From NCBI GenBank assembly GCA_963663665.2, contig CAXXKP010000001.1, positions 1-64,000 on the forward strand: a stretch of DNA of 64,000 nucleotides, in the 5' to 3' direction. Within the stretch, counting starts at the first letter, position 1. The number at the start of each line of letters is the position of its first letter. The translations under genes and the position numbers were made by a program. This DNA is from SABI01 sp963663665 (lineage in GTDB: Bacteria; Spirochaetota; Spirochaetia; Sphaerochaetales; Sphaerochaetaceae). The notes beneath the pieces are model-generated. The model was not told where the DNA came from. It did not search any database and saw only the letters and a list, made by a program, of their open reading frames with translations. This document shows positions 18,028 through 26,373 of this stretch, piece after piece.

Positions 18028-18559
18028 CTCATTCATTGATGTTGAAAGAAAAATTAAAAAAAAGAATAAGATTCTCTTTAATAAAGAGAGTACCTGTCTA
18101 CATCAATTAATACCCTTCCTTGGCCAATTAGATCACAAAGCTCAAATCCTGTGGGCTCTTGATTGTGCTCACACTACATTAACCGAATTTGAAAGAATCT
18201 ATCCCCATGATAAAAGACCGTTCAATTGTTTAGAAAAATGTGATGAGTGGGCACGTGGGAATTGTAAAATGAATGAGGCAAAAAAAGCAATCTTGCTATG
18301 CCATAGCATTGCAAAAGAGATTGAGGATGAAGAAGGAATTGCACTAGTACATGCTATCGGTCAAGCTGGCTCTACAGTCCATGTAGGTACTCATGCTTTA
18401 GGGTTAATCTTTTATGAACTCACAGCAATTGTAATCCACAACAATTATTCTCACTACGAGGAGTTCGTTAATGAGAAAATCAATTTCTATATGACTAAAG
18501 CATTATATTGGCAAGAACATACTAAAGAGTCACATCAATGCTGGGCCTCATTCCTTTAA
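18017..18559 (+). CDS. Imm-5-like putative immunity protein
   Basis: 180 residues. ATG 18017 has AAGGG upstream; an in-frame ATG exists at 18002. The all-helical sequence includes ALDCAHTTLTEFERIYPHDK, CLEKCDEWARGN, AIGQAGSTVHVGTHALGL and a C-terminal YWQEH, which fit the Imm-5-like family found in polymorphic-toxin immunity loci and also as lone genes. No toxin gene is visible in the window. It overlaps the YdeI-like gene by 11 bp. Assignment is from motif memory, moderately sure. Confidence 0.6.
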   Translation: MMNDSFIDVERKIKKKNKILFNKESTCLHQLIPFLGQLDHKAQILWALDCAHTTLTEFERIYPHDKRPFNCLEKCDEWARGNCKMNEAKKAILLCHSIAKEIEDEEGIALVHAIGQAGSTVHVGTHALGLIFYELTAIVIHNNYSHYEEFVNEKINFYMTKALYWQEHTKESHQCWASFL

Positions 18560-18634
18560 TTAAGAAAGATATACCTTATTACAGTAGGTCAGTTGTATAT
18601 AGCCGAATACAGAGCATTTAATTATATTTATTTT

Positions 18635-18859
18635 ATGATTAATGAAGAGATGAAAATCGCTGATTTGCTTACCCAATATCCATTCCTTTTAGACATGCTT
18701 ATTGAAAGAAACCCAGTGTTCAAGAATTTGAAGAATCCAATCATATTCAAAACTGTAGGTAAATTTGCACGATTAAAGGATGTTTCAAAGAACTCCGGGG
18801 AAGATTTAGTCGAGATTATTGCATTTATTGAAGAAGAAATAATGAAAAGCAAGTCTTAG
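18635..18859 (+). CDS. Small DUF1858-type protein
   Basis: 74 residues from ATG 18635 (the frame is open from 18593). ADLLTQYPFLLDMLIERNPVF, then LKNPIIFKTVGKFARL and a terminal helix, match the DUF1858 pattern seen at the N-terminus of ScdA/DUF438 proteins. No Shine-Dalgarno sequence; a TATATT box ends 7 bases before the ATG. The 3' end overlaps the convergent diguanylate cyclase gene by 4 bp. Function unknown. Confidence 0.6.
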   Translation: MINEEMKIADLLTQYPFLLDMLIERNPVFKNLKNPIIFKTVGKFARLKDVSKNSGEDLVEIIAFIEEEIMKSKS

Positions 18860-19890
18860 AAACTCACTTGGTTTTTTCCCATTGCCTTCGATGCAAACAA
18901 CCGTCTATCAGCATGCTGCATCAAATCTATTTCGGTCGTCCCATTAGTGGGAAAGAGCGCTATCCCCATTGATAACGTCAAATGGTTAAAATCAAATCCA
19001 AAATCTGAGAAATCTAAATGATCGATAGTGTCAATCATTGCTTGTGCCTTCGTATAGAGATTTTCATGAGTAGTGTCTTTGATAATGATAGAAAATTCAT
19101 CACCTCCATGTCGAAACACTAAATCTTTGTCTTCAACCTCATCAGATAAGAATTGAGAAACAGTTTGCAAGATTTTATCTCCAACATAATGACCGTAAGC
19201 ATCATTATATCTCTTGAAATTATCAACATCGATGAGGATTACCCCAAAATTGGTTTCATCAGAACTACTTCTTTGTATCATGGTATTCAATGTCTCATCA
19301 AAATAGCGCCTACTAAACAAACCTGTCAGATAATCTTTAATTGCTCTATCTTTAAGCTGCCTAATATGGGTTCCGATAATATAGCTTGTGCCAATACTTA
19401 ATATTGATATAATAAGTATATAGGTCATAAAATTCCCCCACTCAGCTCTCACAATAGGCGTAGTAGCATCAAACACAACATAAAGTCCAATAATTTGTAA
19501 AACCGATAAAATAGTGGTAAACACAGTAGCCACCAATAAACTTGACAAAACTACATTGATCGAAATAAATATTAAGGGAAAAAACTCTAATTTTCCAGAA
19601 AAGTACTCAACTAAGACAGAACCCCATGTTCCAGCAGTTGCAATGATAATTGTTAAATATGAAGAAATTCCATTCTTTCCTTTTAGGGTAAAATAAAAAG
19701 CAACTATACTCAAAATAAGAAAAAATGAGAGTAATATATAAAATAGGCCCTTCTCATTGTTCCCTTTCGGATAGAGATACACAAGGTATAATTCGTAGAT
19801 AAGGATTAATAAAATAAACGGGAGAAGCCATGATAGGAAGGTTCCCCGAATATCTTTAAATTTTTCTTCAGTAGATTGCTTTAACCCCAT
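18856..19890 (-). CDS. Membrane-bound diguanylate cyclase (GGDEF)
   Basis: 344 residues from ATG 19890, chosen for the GAGGAT upstream rather than 19902. Residues about 15-165 contain five or six hydrophobic segments forming a membrane sensor of unknown type. The GGDEF domain follows (DYLTGLFSRRYFDETLN, GVILIDVDNFKRYNDAYGH, FRHGGDEFSIII), with the active GGDEF motif intact, so it should make cyclic di-GMP from GTP. The position of the usual inhibitory RxxD site, five residues before GGDEF, reads EDKD, so product inhibition there is not expected. Confidence 0.88.
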   Translation of the reverse strand: MGLKQSTEEKFKDIRGTFLSWLLPFILLILIYELYLVYLYPKGNNEKGLFYILLSFFLILSIVAFYFTLKGKNGISSYLTIIIATAGTWGSVLVEYFSGKLEFFPLIFISINVVLSSLLVATVFTTILSVLQIIGLYVVFDATTPIVRAEWGNFMTYILIISILSIGTSYIIGTHIRQLKDRAIKDYLTGLFSRRYFDETLNTMIQRSSSDETNFGVILIDVDNFKRYNDAYGHYVGDKILQTVSQFLSDEVEDKDLVFRHGGDEFSIIIKDTTHENLYTKAQAMIDTIDHLDFSDFGFDFNHLTLSMGIALFPTNGTTEIDLMQHADRRLFASKAMGKNQVSF

Positions 19891-20048
19891 TTTTATCCTC
19901 ATTCCAGAAATATTCTAACATGCATGGAAAGATTCTAACAAGAGAAGATATTCCATCTTGTTGCATTTATTAGAAATAAATTTGTATAAAGATTTTTATA
20001 TACTAAGTTGAGATACTACAAAAGTAATTTGAAATATCTGATGGTTGG

Positions 20049-20423
20049 CTATAAAAGTTTCTCTTTTCCACTAAAAAGGCTCGTAATATGTAGGACTACG
20101 GCTTTATGTCCAGGATGTTTTGTTGGGTTCCATTCTTTCATGAATTCATATGAAGGTCCTGAGGAATAACAGGTTAAATCCCCTTTTGCTTGATAAGAAG
20201 TAAAATCCTTGGTAATAAAAAGGACAACACCCTCACTGCCTTGATCAATATTATCATTCGTTTTGAAGAAATAGTTATCAGCAATGACAAAATTCCCATC
20301 GCTATCGAGATCAATACAAGTTACATAGATGCTATTAGCTATTCCATCTTTACTCACAGTTGTAAAAACAGCTGCTCCTTCCTTGTCAGCCCAAGCTTTC
20401 TTTAAATCATCTTTATAACCCAT
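20049..20423 (-). CDS. Pyridoxamine 5'-phosphate oxidase-like flavin protein
   Basis: 124 residues from ATG 20423 behind AGGAG. KKAWADKEGAAVFTTVSKDG, IYVTCIDLDSDGNFVIADNY and QGSEGVVLFITKDFTSYQAKG are the beta-barrel strands of the PNPOx-like split-barrel fold, which binds FMN or F420 in related proteins. Small, single-domain members of this family are usually of unknown substrate. It stands alone, upstream of no obvious partner. Confidence 0.7.
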   Translation of the reverse strand: MGYKDDLKKAWADKEGAAVFTTVSKDGIANSIYVTCIDLDSDGNFVIADNYFFKTNDNIDQGSEGVVLFITKDFTSYQAKGDLTCYSSGPSYEFMKEWNPTKHPGHKAVVLHITSLFSGKEKLL

Positions 20424-20517
20424 TATCACACTCCTTTATTGTTACGACCATTATTGTACAAGAGGGAGAATAATGTTTCTAGAAGAAAATCTAAAAAAAT
20501 CGGTTTAATTCTTTCTA

Positions 20518-21231
20518 TTATCTAAAAACAATCTCCACAATATTCACAATTGAAGCGAAAATTATAGCAGCCCCAACATATTTCTTATAATGATCTTTTG
20601 GAATTATTCGATGAATAAAGTACCCTATAATGATACCAACCAAAAGAAATGGAGAAGCAATAGTTGCCATATGAATTGCATTCATTGTGAGTATTCCGTT
20701 GAAATAATACGAAAGTACTCTAAATACTCCTGTAATCACCCAAAGAAGTGCTAAAGAAGACCTAAAACTCCGCTGGTCATCAAAGAGAGCACCTAGAAGA
20801 GGGACAAAGAAAATTCCGAGGCTTGTTGCACCCATAATGAACCCTGCAAGAGCATATAGCGGATAACGAAAACGTTCAGGAATAGAAGGGTTCCTCCCTA
20901 TAATCAAATTAAACCCATAAATAAGAATGATAACAAGAATAAAAAGGTTTAATGTCATTTCAGGGACAACATTGAGAAACAAAGTTCCTAATACAAGAGT
21001 TGGCATACTCACTAACGCTATTTTACCAATAAGCCGCCAATTAGTAGATTTGAAATCACTCAGAAGAACGAAAAGAGATCCGACTAGTGCAAAAACAGGG
21101 AGCATAGAAACAACTTCTTTTGAACTCATTTTTTGCGTGAGGATTAAAAAGGTAAGTACAGACCCACCAAAACCAAATATGCTCTCTGCCATATATCCAA
21201 TGGTTACACTCAACACGATAAATATAGTCAT
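20518..21231 (-). CDS. TauE/SafE family sulfite/anion exporter-like protein
   Basis: 237 residues, about eight membrane segments; AGGAG before ATG 21231. The N-terminal repeat IGYMAESIFGFGGSVLTFLIL and central RYPLYALAGFIMGATSLGIF are the two glycine-rich repeats of this family, which exports sulfite, sulfoacetate or other organosulfur anions. Substrate cannot be read from sequence. Its upstream region was duplicated by the insertion of the first IS copy. Confidence 0.8.
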   Translation of the reverse strand: MTIFIVLSVTIGYMAESIFGFGGSVLTFLILTQKMSSKEVVSMLPVFALVGSLFVLLSDFKSTNWRLIGKIALVSMPTLVLGTLFLNVVPEMTLNLFILVIILIYGFNLIIGRNPSIPERFRYPLYALAGFIMGATSLGIFFVPLLGALFDDQRSFRSSLALLWVITGVFRVLSYYFNGILTMNAIHMATIASPFLLVGIIIGYFIHRIIPKDHYKKYVGAAIIFASIVNIVEIVFR

Positions 21232-21272
21232 GAAATCTCCTGTAAAGTGATGAACAAGTATATGTAAGAGTG

Positions 21273-21405
21273 TTATGGAAATGAGATGATTAAGTCAACT
21301 CATGAAGTAGAGAAATCTAATTTTATGTTGATAATACAATGAATATAACTCGTTCCGCTTATATGTTAATAGTAAATATATTGAGTCTAAAAACTGATAC
21401 ATCCT
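21273..21405. repeat. 133-bp target duplication, left of IS copy 1
   Basis: Identical to 23552-23684. It begins TTATGGAAATGAGATG and ends AACTGATACATCCT. The two copies directly flank the IS; one extra matching base at each end belongs to, or coincides with, the IS ends. Confidence 0.93.
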
Positions 21406-21519
21406 CCGGTCTTTGTCACTTATAAATAAAGCGTAATCTAAAAAAACTCAATCCTAATGGCCTAACGGTCTTTTTTTTTGTCTTTTTAAATATTTTTTAA
21501 AGAAATATTACGTAGCACA

Positions 21520-21548
21520 TTGTAGTACATCTTATATTGTGATATAAT
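21520..21548 (+). promoter_or_regulatory. Predicted transposase promoter
   Basis: TTGTAG (21520-21525), 17 bp, TATAAT (21543-21548), then AAGGAG at 21554-21559 before ATG 21567. Copy 2 carries the same sequence in reverse. Confidence 0.65.
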
Positions 21549-21566
21549 TCTTCAAGGAGTAATGAT

Positions 21567-23450
21567 ATGTTTGTGAAAAAAAGCCCACCCGATAAAAATG
21601 GTCGTATTGTTTTATATTTTGCTGAAGCATATAGAAAGCCGAACAGTCCTCCCAGCAGTAAGAAGGTGGAGCGTCTCGGATATCTAGATGAGTTGGAAAA
21701 GCAGTATGATGATCCCATTAAGCATTTCAGAGAAGTTGCCAAGCAGAAAACCAAAGACAAACAGGAAGCATTAAAATCCATCACTATTGAGTTTTCTCCA
21801 CAAGCCATCCTCCCCTTTGATGAGAATACAGAGAGTTATGACTGTGTTAAAAATATTGGCTATGCTGCAATAAGTAAGGTGTTCCATAATCTAGGTATTC
21901 ACAAATTCATTGATGATAGGCGCAAATACCTAAACCTTGGCTACAATCTTACTTCTGTGTTGAAGCTTCTTGTGTATGAGAGAATACTTGAGCCAGGGTC
22001 TAAACGTGCTGCCTGGTCTCATAAAGATAAGTATTTTGACAAGATGGATTTTGACCTTAATGCTGTGTATCGGTCTTTGAGTATTCTCCCTGATTACTCA
22101 GAAGATCTTCTTCAGCATCTCCATAGAATGATGGTAGAGCAGTACAACAGAGATTCCACTCTCTTATTCTATGATGTAACTAACTACTACTTTGAAATAG
22201 ATAATGAAGATTCCTTTAGAAGAAAGGGTGTGAGTAAAGAGCACCGTCCGAGTCCTATTGTTCAAATGGGACTGTTTATGGATGACAAGGGGTTTCCTGT
22301 CACCTATGATTTGTTTCCAGGAAACACGAACGACTGCAAGACTTTTACTCCTATGAGTGAAAAGGTAAGAAACCAGCTCGATATGGATCACATCATCTTT
22401 GTTGCAGACAAAGGGATGATGAGTGGAGACAATATTAGTGATGTTATTACCAATCATAATGGATACATCTTTAGTAAATCAGTAAGAGGTGGAACTGATG
22501 TACTCAAAAAGAGCGTAAGAGATCTTGATGGATACATAAAATTTGATGAGAGTGGGAGACAGATTAGCACTTTAGATACTACAACTTCCGTTTCTTTCAT
22601 GTATAAAGTTTTAGATGAAGTAAAAGATACGTATGTTAATAATACTGATGGAGAGAGAAAGAGTGTAAAAGGAGTTGGACATTACCAGATTGTCTACTGG
22701 TCAGCTAAGTATGCTGCTCGGGCTAAGCTTGATAGACAAGGGGCAGTAGAGAAAGCACTCACTTCATCACATTCGCATAGCAAGGATGTCGTAGATAACA
22801 ATCATGGGAAGAATAAATACCTGAAGACCCAGATTTATGACAAGAAGACAAAAAGCCAAGTTGAAACATATGATGCAAAGATTATATTTGATTTTGAAAA
22901 GCTAGAAGAAGATGAGTCTCTTGATGGATTCTATGTCATAGAGACTAATGTAACTGGATTAAAGTTGTTAGTGGATGAGAGAGGGAAAGAAACTGGGGAA
23001 ATTGAGAACCTGTTTGGCAGGAAGAGTCGATGGCTGAAAAAAGAAGGAATGCTTCAGCTCAATAGAATAGTTACACCCTTAGACATTGTAGATATGTACC
23101 ATGGACTGTGGAAGATAGAACAAACCTTCAGAGTCACTAAGAGCGAACTCGATGCGAGACCTGTATATGTTTCTAGAGAAGAAAGAATTAATTCCCACTT
23201 CCTCACATGCTTCATCTCATTGTTGATTGTAAGAATTCTTGAACATGAATTGGACCATGAATACTCGTCTGAACAGATTATTACTTCATTGAGAAGAGCG
23301 AATGTGGATCAATTAAATGATAATACGTTCAAAACACTCTACTATAGTAAAGTACTTCAAAGGCTACATGAAAGACTTAATATTGATTTTGGAAGAAACA
23401 TTTACACAAGTTCAGCGATAAGAAGTATGCTTGCGGCAACTAAGAAATAG
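21567..23450 (+). CDS. IS1634 family DDE transposase, full length
   Basis: 627 residues. The N-terminus (VLYFAEAYRKPNSPPSSKKV) is typical of IS1634/IS4-type transposases. The catalytic triad can be placed at LFYDVTNYYFE (first Asp), IIFVADKGMMSGDNI (second Asp) and WKIEQTFRVTKSELDARPVY (Glu within the YREK-like block). It catalyses cut-and-paste movement of the element. Intact here; the second copy at 29702-31584 has the same predicted sequence for its first 541 residues or so, then a frameshift. Confidence 0.93.
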   Translation: MFVKKSPPDKNGRIVLYFAEAYRKPNSPPSSKKVERLGYLDELEKQYDDPIKHFREVAKQKTKDKQEALKSITIEFSPQAILPFDENTESYDCVKNIGYAAISKVFHNLGIHKFIDDRRKYLNLGYNLTSVLKLLVYERILEPGSKRAAWSHKDKYFDKMDFDLNAVYRSLSILPDYSEDLLQHLHRMMVEQYNRDSTLLFYDVTNYYFEIDNEDSFRRKGVSKEHRPSPIVQMGLFMDDKGFPVTYDLFPGNTNDCKTFTPMSEKVRNQLDMDHIIFVADKGMMSGDNISDVITNHNGYIFSKSVRGGTDVLKKSVRDLDGYIKFDESGRQISTLDTTTSVSFMYKVLDEVKDTYVNNTDGERKSVKGVGHYQIVYWSAKYAARAKLDRQGAVEKALTSSHSHSKDVVDNNHGKNKYLKTQIYDKKTKSQVETYDAKIIFDFEKLEEDESLDGFYVIETNVTGLKLLVDERGKETGEIENLFGRKSRWLKKEGMLQLNRIVTPLDIVDMYHGLWKIEQTFRVTKSELDARPVYVSREERINSHFLTCFISLLIVRILEHELDHEYSSEQIITSLRRANVDQLNDNTFKTLYYSKVLQRLHERLNIDFGRNIYTSSAIRSMLAATKK

Positions 23451-23477
23451 AACTGACGTACTACTGATATATTCTAC

Positions 23478-23528
23478 AGAGGTGCTTCCATATATTGTTA
23501 TATTACAATGTATTAGCACCTCTTTTTC
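23478..23528 (+). terminator. Transposase terminator, IS copy 1
   Basis: AGAGGTGCT (23478-23486) pairs with AGCACCTCT (23515-23523), then TTTTTC; a smaller TTGT/ACAA stem lies in the loop. Confidence 0.75.
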
Positions 23529-23551
23529 GTCTTTCTCCGCGAAAACTCAGG

Positions 23552-23684
23552 TTATGGAAATGAGATGATTAAGTCAACTCATGAAGTAGAGAAATCTAAT
23601 TTTATGTTGATAATACAATGAATATAACTCGTTCCGCTTATATGTTAATAGTAAATATATTGAGTCTAAAAACTGATACATCCT
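23552..23684. repeat. 133-bp target duplication, right of IS copy 1
   Basis: Exact repeat of 21273-21405. Before the insertion this sequence was the single intergenic region between the TauE/SafE gene and the sensor kinase gene. Confidence 0.93.
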
Positions 23685-23777
23685 CTATATTCAAGCTAAT
23701 GGTTTTTCTGTGCAAATTAGGATAAAAAAAATAATTGAATCACTTTCGGAAGTCTTTTCTCAGGGATAAATTCACAT

Positions 23778-23806
23778 TGTATTCTTCTCTCTTATAGCAA
23801 TATAAT
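23778..23806 (+). promoter_or_regulatory. Predicted leaderless promoter of the sensor kinase
   Basis: TATAAT at 23801-23806 ends 7 bases before ATG 23813; TTGTAT at 23777-23782 gives an 18-bp spacer. There is no Shine-Dalgarno sequence. Confidence 0.6.
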
Positions 23807-23812
23807 ATCATC

Positions 23813-25582
23813 ATGTTCACAACACTACAAAAACGATATACAGCAATAATTATTTCTATTACCACAATATTTCTGACACTTCTTTTACTCATAAACTTTA
23901 TTTTATTGAGATCCCATTCTATTACTACAGCAGAGCAAACATCTCAGATGATATTAGCAAATGTGAATCATCAGATTGATCAATTATTTTTCTCTATTGA
24001 ATCAACACTTGATGCCTTATCAATGCAAAAGAATGTTCAAGAAGTAAACATCGAACATATGAAGGATCAATTTATCTCACACGTACTCTCAAAAGATGTG
24101 ATTGTGAGAGCGATATATTTAGGAACCGCTCAAGGGGAAATGTATGAGTGGGGAATCGGTCCTGGTTTTGTAGATTATACACCCACCTTTAGTGAAGATT
24201 ATGACCCAAGAAATCGTCCTTGGTATAAAAAAGCGCTTGAAATGAACTCTTATGCCATTACGGAGCCATATATGTATGCATCTACTGATGCATTAGGGGT
24301 AACTGCGGTAAAGCCTGTATATAAAAATAATACTCTTATTGGAGTGCTCGGGTTAGACCTTATTATTAGTGGAATAGAGTCACTTGTTGATTTAATAGAA
24401 GTAGAAAAAGAGGGACGACTTATTTTACTCACCCACGATGGAAAAGTGCTAGCTAACCAATTTGAAAAAAGTTCCTCAGAGAAAGATACTCTACCAACTT
24501 TCGCATATTCATCGATCCTCGACTCCCATCAACCCTCCACTCAACTCATGTATGACCAAAAATATATGGTACAACAATCTGAAAATGTGGCTACAGGTTG
24601 GATAACTATTTTAGCAGTACCTTACGATAATATCATTCAATTCAGTAACGAGAACATGAAAATTATCATTTTCTATAATCTCCTCCTCATGATTCTTCTT
24701 GGTTCTATCGTCACCTTGATTTCGAACAGGATTCTCACAGAACCTATTAACGAAGTCATAGATGTTTTAAAAAAACATGAGAATGGAGAAATTGATGCTT
24801 TTATAAAAGACCAAAAAACTCCTGAATTTCAAATGATTGCATCGACCTTTAACAGCATTATAGAGAAAAAAGCTGAACAAGAAAAAGAGATGGAAAAACA
24901 AGTTGAAAAAAGAACAAATGAGGTAATTAGATTAACAAAGGAAAATATGCGGCTACGTATTATTGAAGAGAAGGAGAGGATTTACTCAAACCTCCATGAC
25001 TCACTTGGAGCTCGTCTTACAGGAATCAACATTTCAAATAATGTCGCAAAAGCAGCCTTATCTAGAAATGAAGATGTAACAACAAAACAAATGTTAGAGA
25101 GAATTGAAATCAATACGAGTAAAGCAATTTTAGACTTGAAGGAAATTTTATTAGCAAAAGAGAATGATATTATAGAGATAGATGATTTCAATACCTTTAT
25201 CTTAACGCATATTAAAGGGAGACTAGGTATCAAACAGATAGCATACATTGTTGACCTACCTCCAAGTGCGATCCTAGAATTAGTAGAAACTGAAACACTT
25301 TCTGTGATTATGAGAATTACTGAAGAACTAGTGACAAATACCCTCAAATATTCAGAAGCTACTCGAGTTGACCTCTCTATAGTGATTAAAAACAATAAAA
25401 TAATGTATATCTACAAAGATAATGGTAAAGGATTTGATGCAAAACAAGAAATTAAAAAAGGATTTGGATTATCAGGTATTTACCTTAGGGTGGAACGAAT
25501 TGGAGGAAATATGAACATTAGTACTAAATTCTCTAAAGGTGTAACGTATCATATATCATTCCCTATGGAGATATCTGTATGA
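23813..25582 (+). CDS. Cache-domain sensor histidine kinase (NarL-system type)
   Basis: 589 residues. Membrane helix about 10-31, an extracytoplasmic double-Cache-like sensor (about 35-280, FSEDYDPRNRPWYKKALEMN), second helix about 283-303, HAMP linker, coiled coil, then a HisKA_3 domain with His395 in NLHDSLGARLTG. The ATPase domain carries EELVTNTLKYSEA (N box), YKDNGKGFDAK and GFGLSGIYLRV. Stop and start overlap the response regulator in ATGA. The WY-containing Cache sensor often binds carboxylates or amino acids, which fits control of the symporter gene downstream. Confidence 0.9.
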   Translation: MFTTLQKRYTAIIISITTIFLTLLLLINFILLRSHSITTAEQTSQMILANVNHQIDQLFFSIESTLDALSMQKNVQEVNIEHMKDQFISHVLSKDVIVRAIYLGTAQGEMYEWGIGPGFVDYTPTFSEDYDPRNRPWYKKALEMNSYAITEPYMYASTDALGVTAVKPVYKNNTLIGVLGLDLIISGIESLVDLIEVEKEGRLILLTHDGKVLANQFEKSSSEKDTLPTFAYSSILDSHQPSTQLMYDQKYMVQQSENVATGWITILAVPYDNIIQFSNENMKIIIFYNLLLMILLGSIVTLISNRILTEPINEVIDVLKKHENGEIDAFIKDQKTPEFQMIASTFNSIIEKKAEQEKEMEKQVEKRTNEVIRLTKENMRLRIIEEKERIYSNLHDSLGARLTGINISNNVAKAALSRNEDVTTKQMLERIEINTSKAILDLKEILLAKENDIIEIDDFNTFILTHIKGRLGIKQIAYIVDLPPSAILELVETETLSVIMRITEELVTNTLKYSEATRVDLSIVIKNNKIMYIYKDNGKGFDAKQEIKKGFGLSGIYLRVERIGGNMNISTKFSKGVTYHISFPMEISV

Positions 25583-26229
25583 TTCATATTGTAATTGTTG
25601 AAGACTCTCTTGATGCGAGGGAGGGTTTAAAATATCTACTTTCCTTGGATAGTGAAATAAAAATTCTTAATACCTTCGACAAAGCAGAAAATCTCATTGA
25701 AAGCGTACAACTTCTCAAAAATACACATGTGATCTTAATGGATATTGAACTTCTTGGAATGAGTGGAATTGAAGCAACAAGGATTATTAAAGAGTCATAT
25801 CCAAATATAAACATCCTAATACTCACTATATTTGAAGAGCGAGAGAAGATAGTTCATGCGATACAAGCAGGAGCAAGCGGGTACGTACTAAAAAACTGTG
25901 ATCCTAGAGACTTAGTCAGCCAAATAAAGAGTGTACATCATGGCGGTTCTCCTATTTCACCGAATGTAGCAAGAACTCTTTTAAATGAGATGTATCAACA
26001 GCATGAGAAAAACAAAGTCCCTCAGGACTACCATCTTACAAAAAGAGAGATTGAGATTTGTAAAGCAATTATTGATGGGCTTACGTATCGACAAATGGCT
26101 GATGAGTTACATATGGCTAGTAGCACTGCAAAGAAACATATTCTTAATATTTATAAGAAATTAGAAGTAAATTCCAAAGTCACCTTCATGAAAAAAGTAC
26201 TTGATGAGAATTTGATTGATACGATTTAA
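25579..26229 (+). CDS. NarL/FixJ family response regulator
   Basis: 216 residues. Receiver domain (1-120) with acidic pocket VEDS, phospho-acceptor Asp55 in VILMDIELLG and conserved Lys in YVLKNCD; LuxR-type helix-turn-helix (about 152-210, KREIEICKAIIDGLTYRQM). It pairs with the kinase encoded 4 bp overlapping upstream. The likely target is the symporter operon 145 bp downstream, whose upstream region contains a palindrome right after this gene's stop. Confidence 0.92.
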   Translation: MIHIVIVEDSLDAREGLKYLLSLDSEIKILNTFDKAENLIESVQLLKNTHVILMDIELLGMSGIEATRIIKESYPNINILILTIFEEREKIVHAIQAGASGYVLKNCDPRDLVSQIKSVHHGGSPISPNVARTLLNEMYQQHEKNKVPQDYHLTKREIEICKAIIDGLTYRQMADELHMASSTAKKHILNIYKKLEVNSKVTFMKKVLDENLIDTI

Positions 26230-26230
26230 T

Positions 26231-26252
26231 ATATACACCATTTGGTGTATAT
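26231..26252. promoter_or_regulatory. 22-bp palindrome between response regulator and symporter
   Basis: Arms ATATACACCA and TGGTGTATAT around TT, directly after the regulator stop. No T-run follows, so it is less likely a terminator; candidate binding site of the response regulator. Confidence 0.5.
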
Positions 26253-26373
26253 AGACTCCCCTTTGAAAGAAATTATATCACAAAGAGTATCCCTTTGGGG
26301 ACTGTCATTACTCCTATTTTAGATTGATAATACTACGTAATATGTCAAAAAAAAATGAAAAGGAGAGACTCAG

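Larger units (their letters stand above)
21406..23551 (+). mobile_element. IS1634-type insertion sequence, copy 1 (intact, 2146 bp)
   Basis: Boundaries come from comparing both copies and both target duplications: left end CCGGTCTTTG, right end ACTCAGG. The ends form only a weak inverted repeat (CCGGTCTTTG against CCTGAGTTTT, 6 of 10). It contains one transposase gene with its own promoter and terminator. The IS1634 family is known from Mycoplasma mycoides for long, variable target duplications, as here. It lies between the TauE/SafE gene and the sensor kinase gene. Confidence 0.9.
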
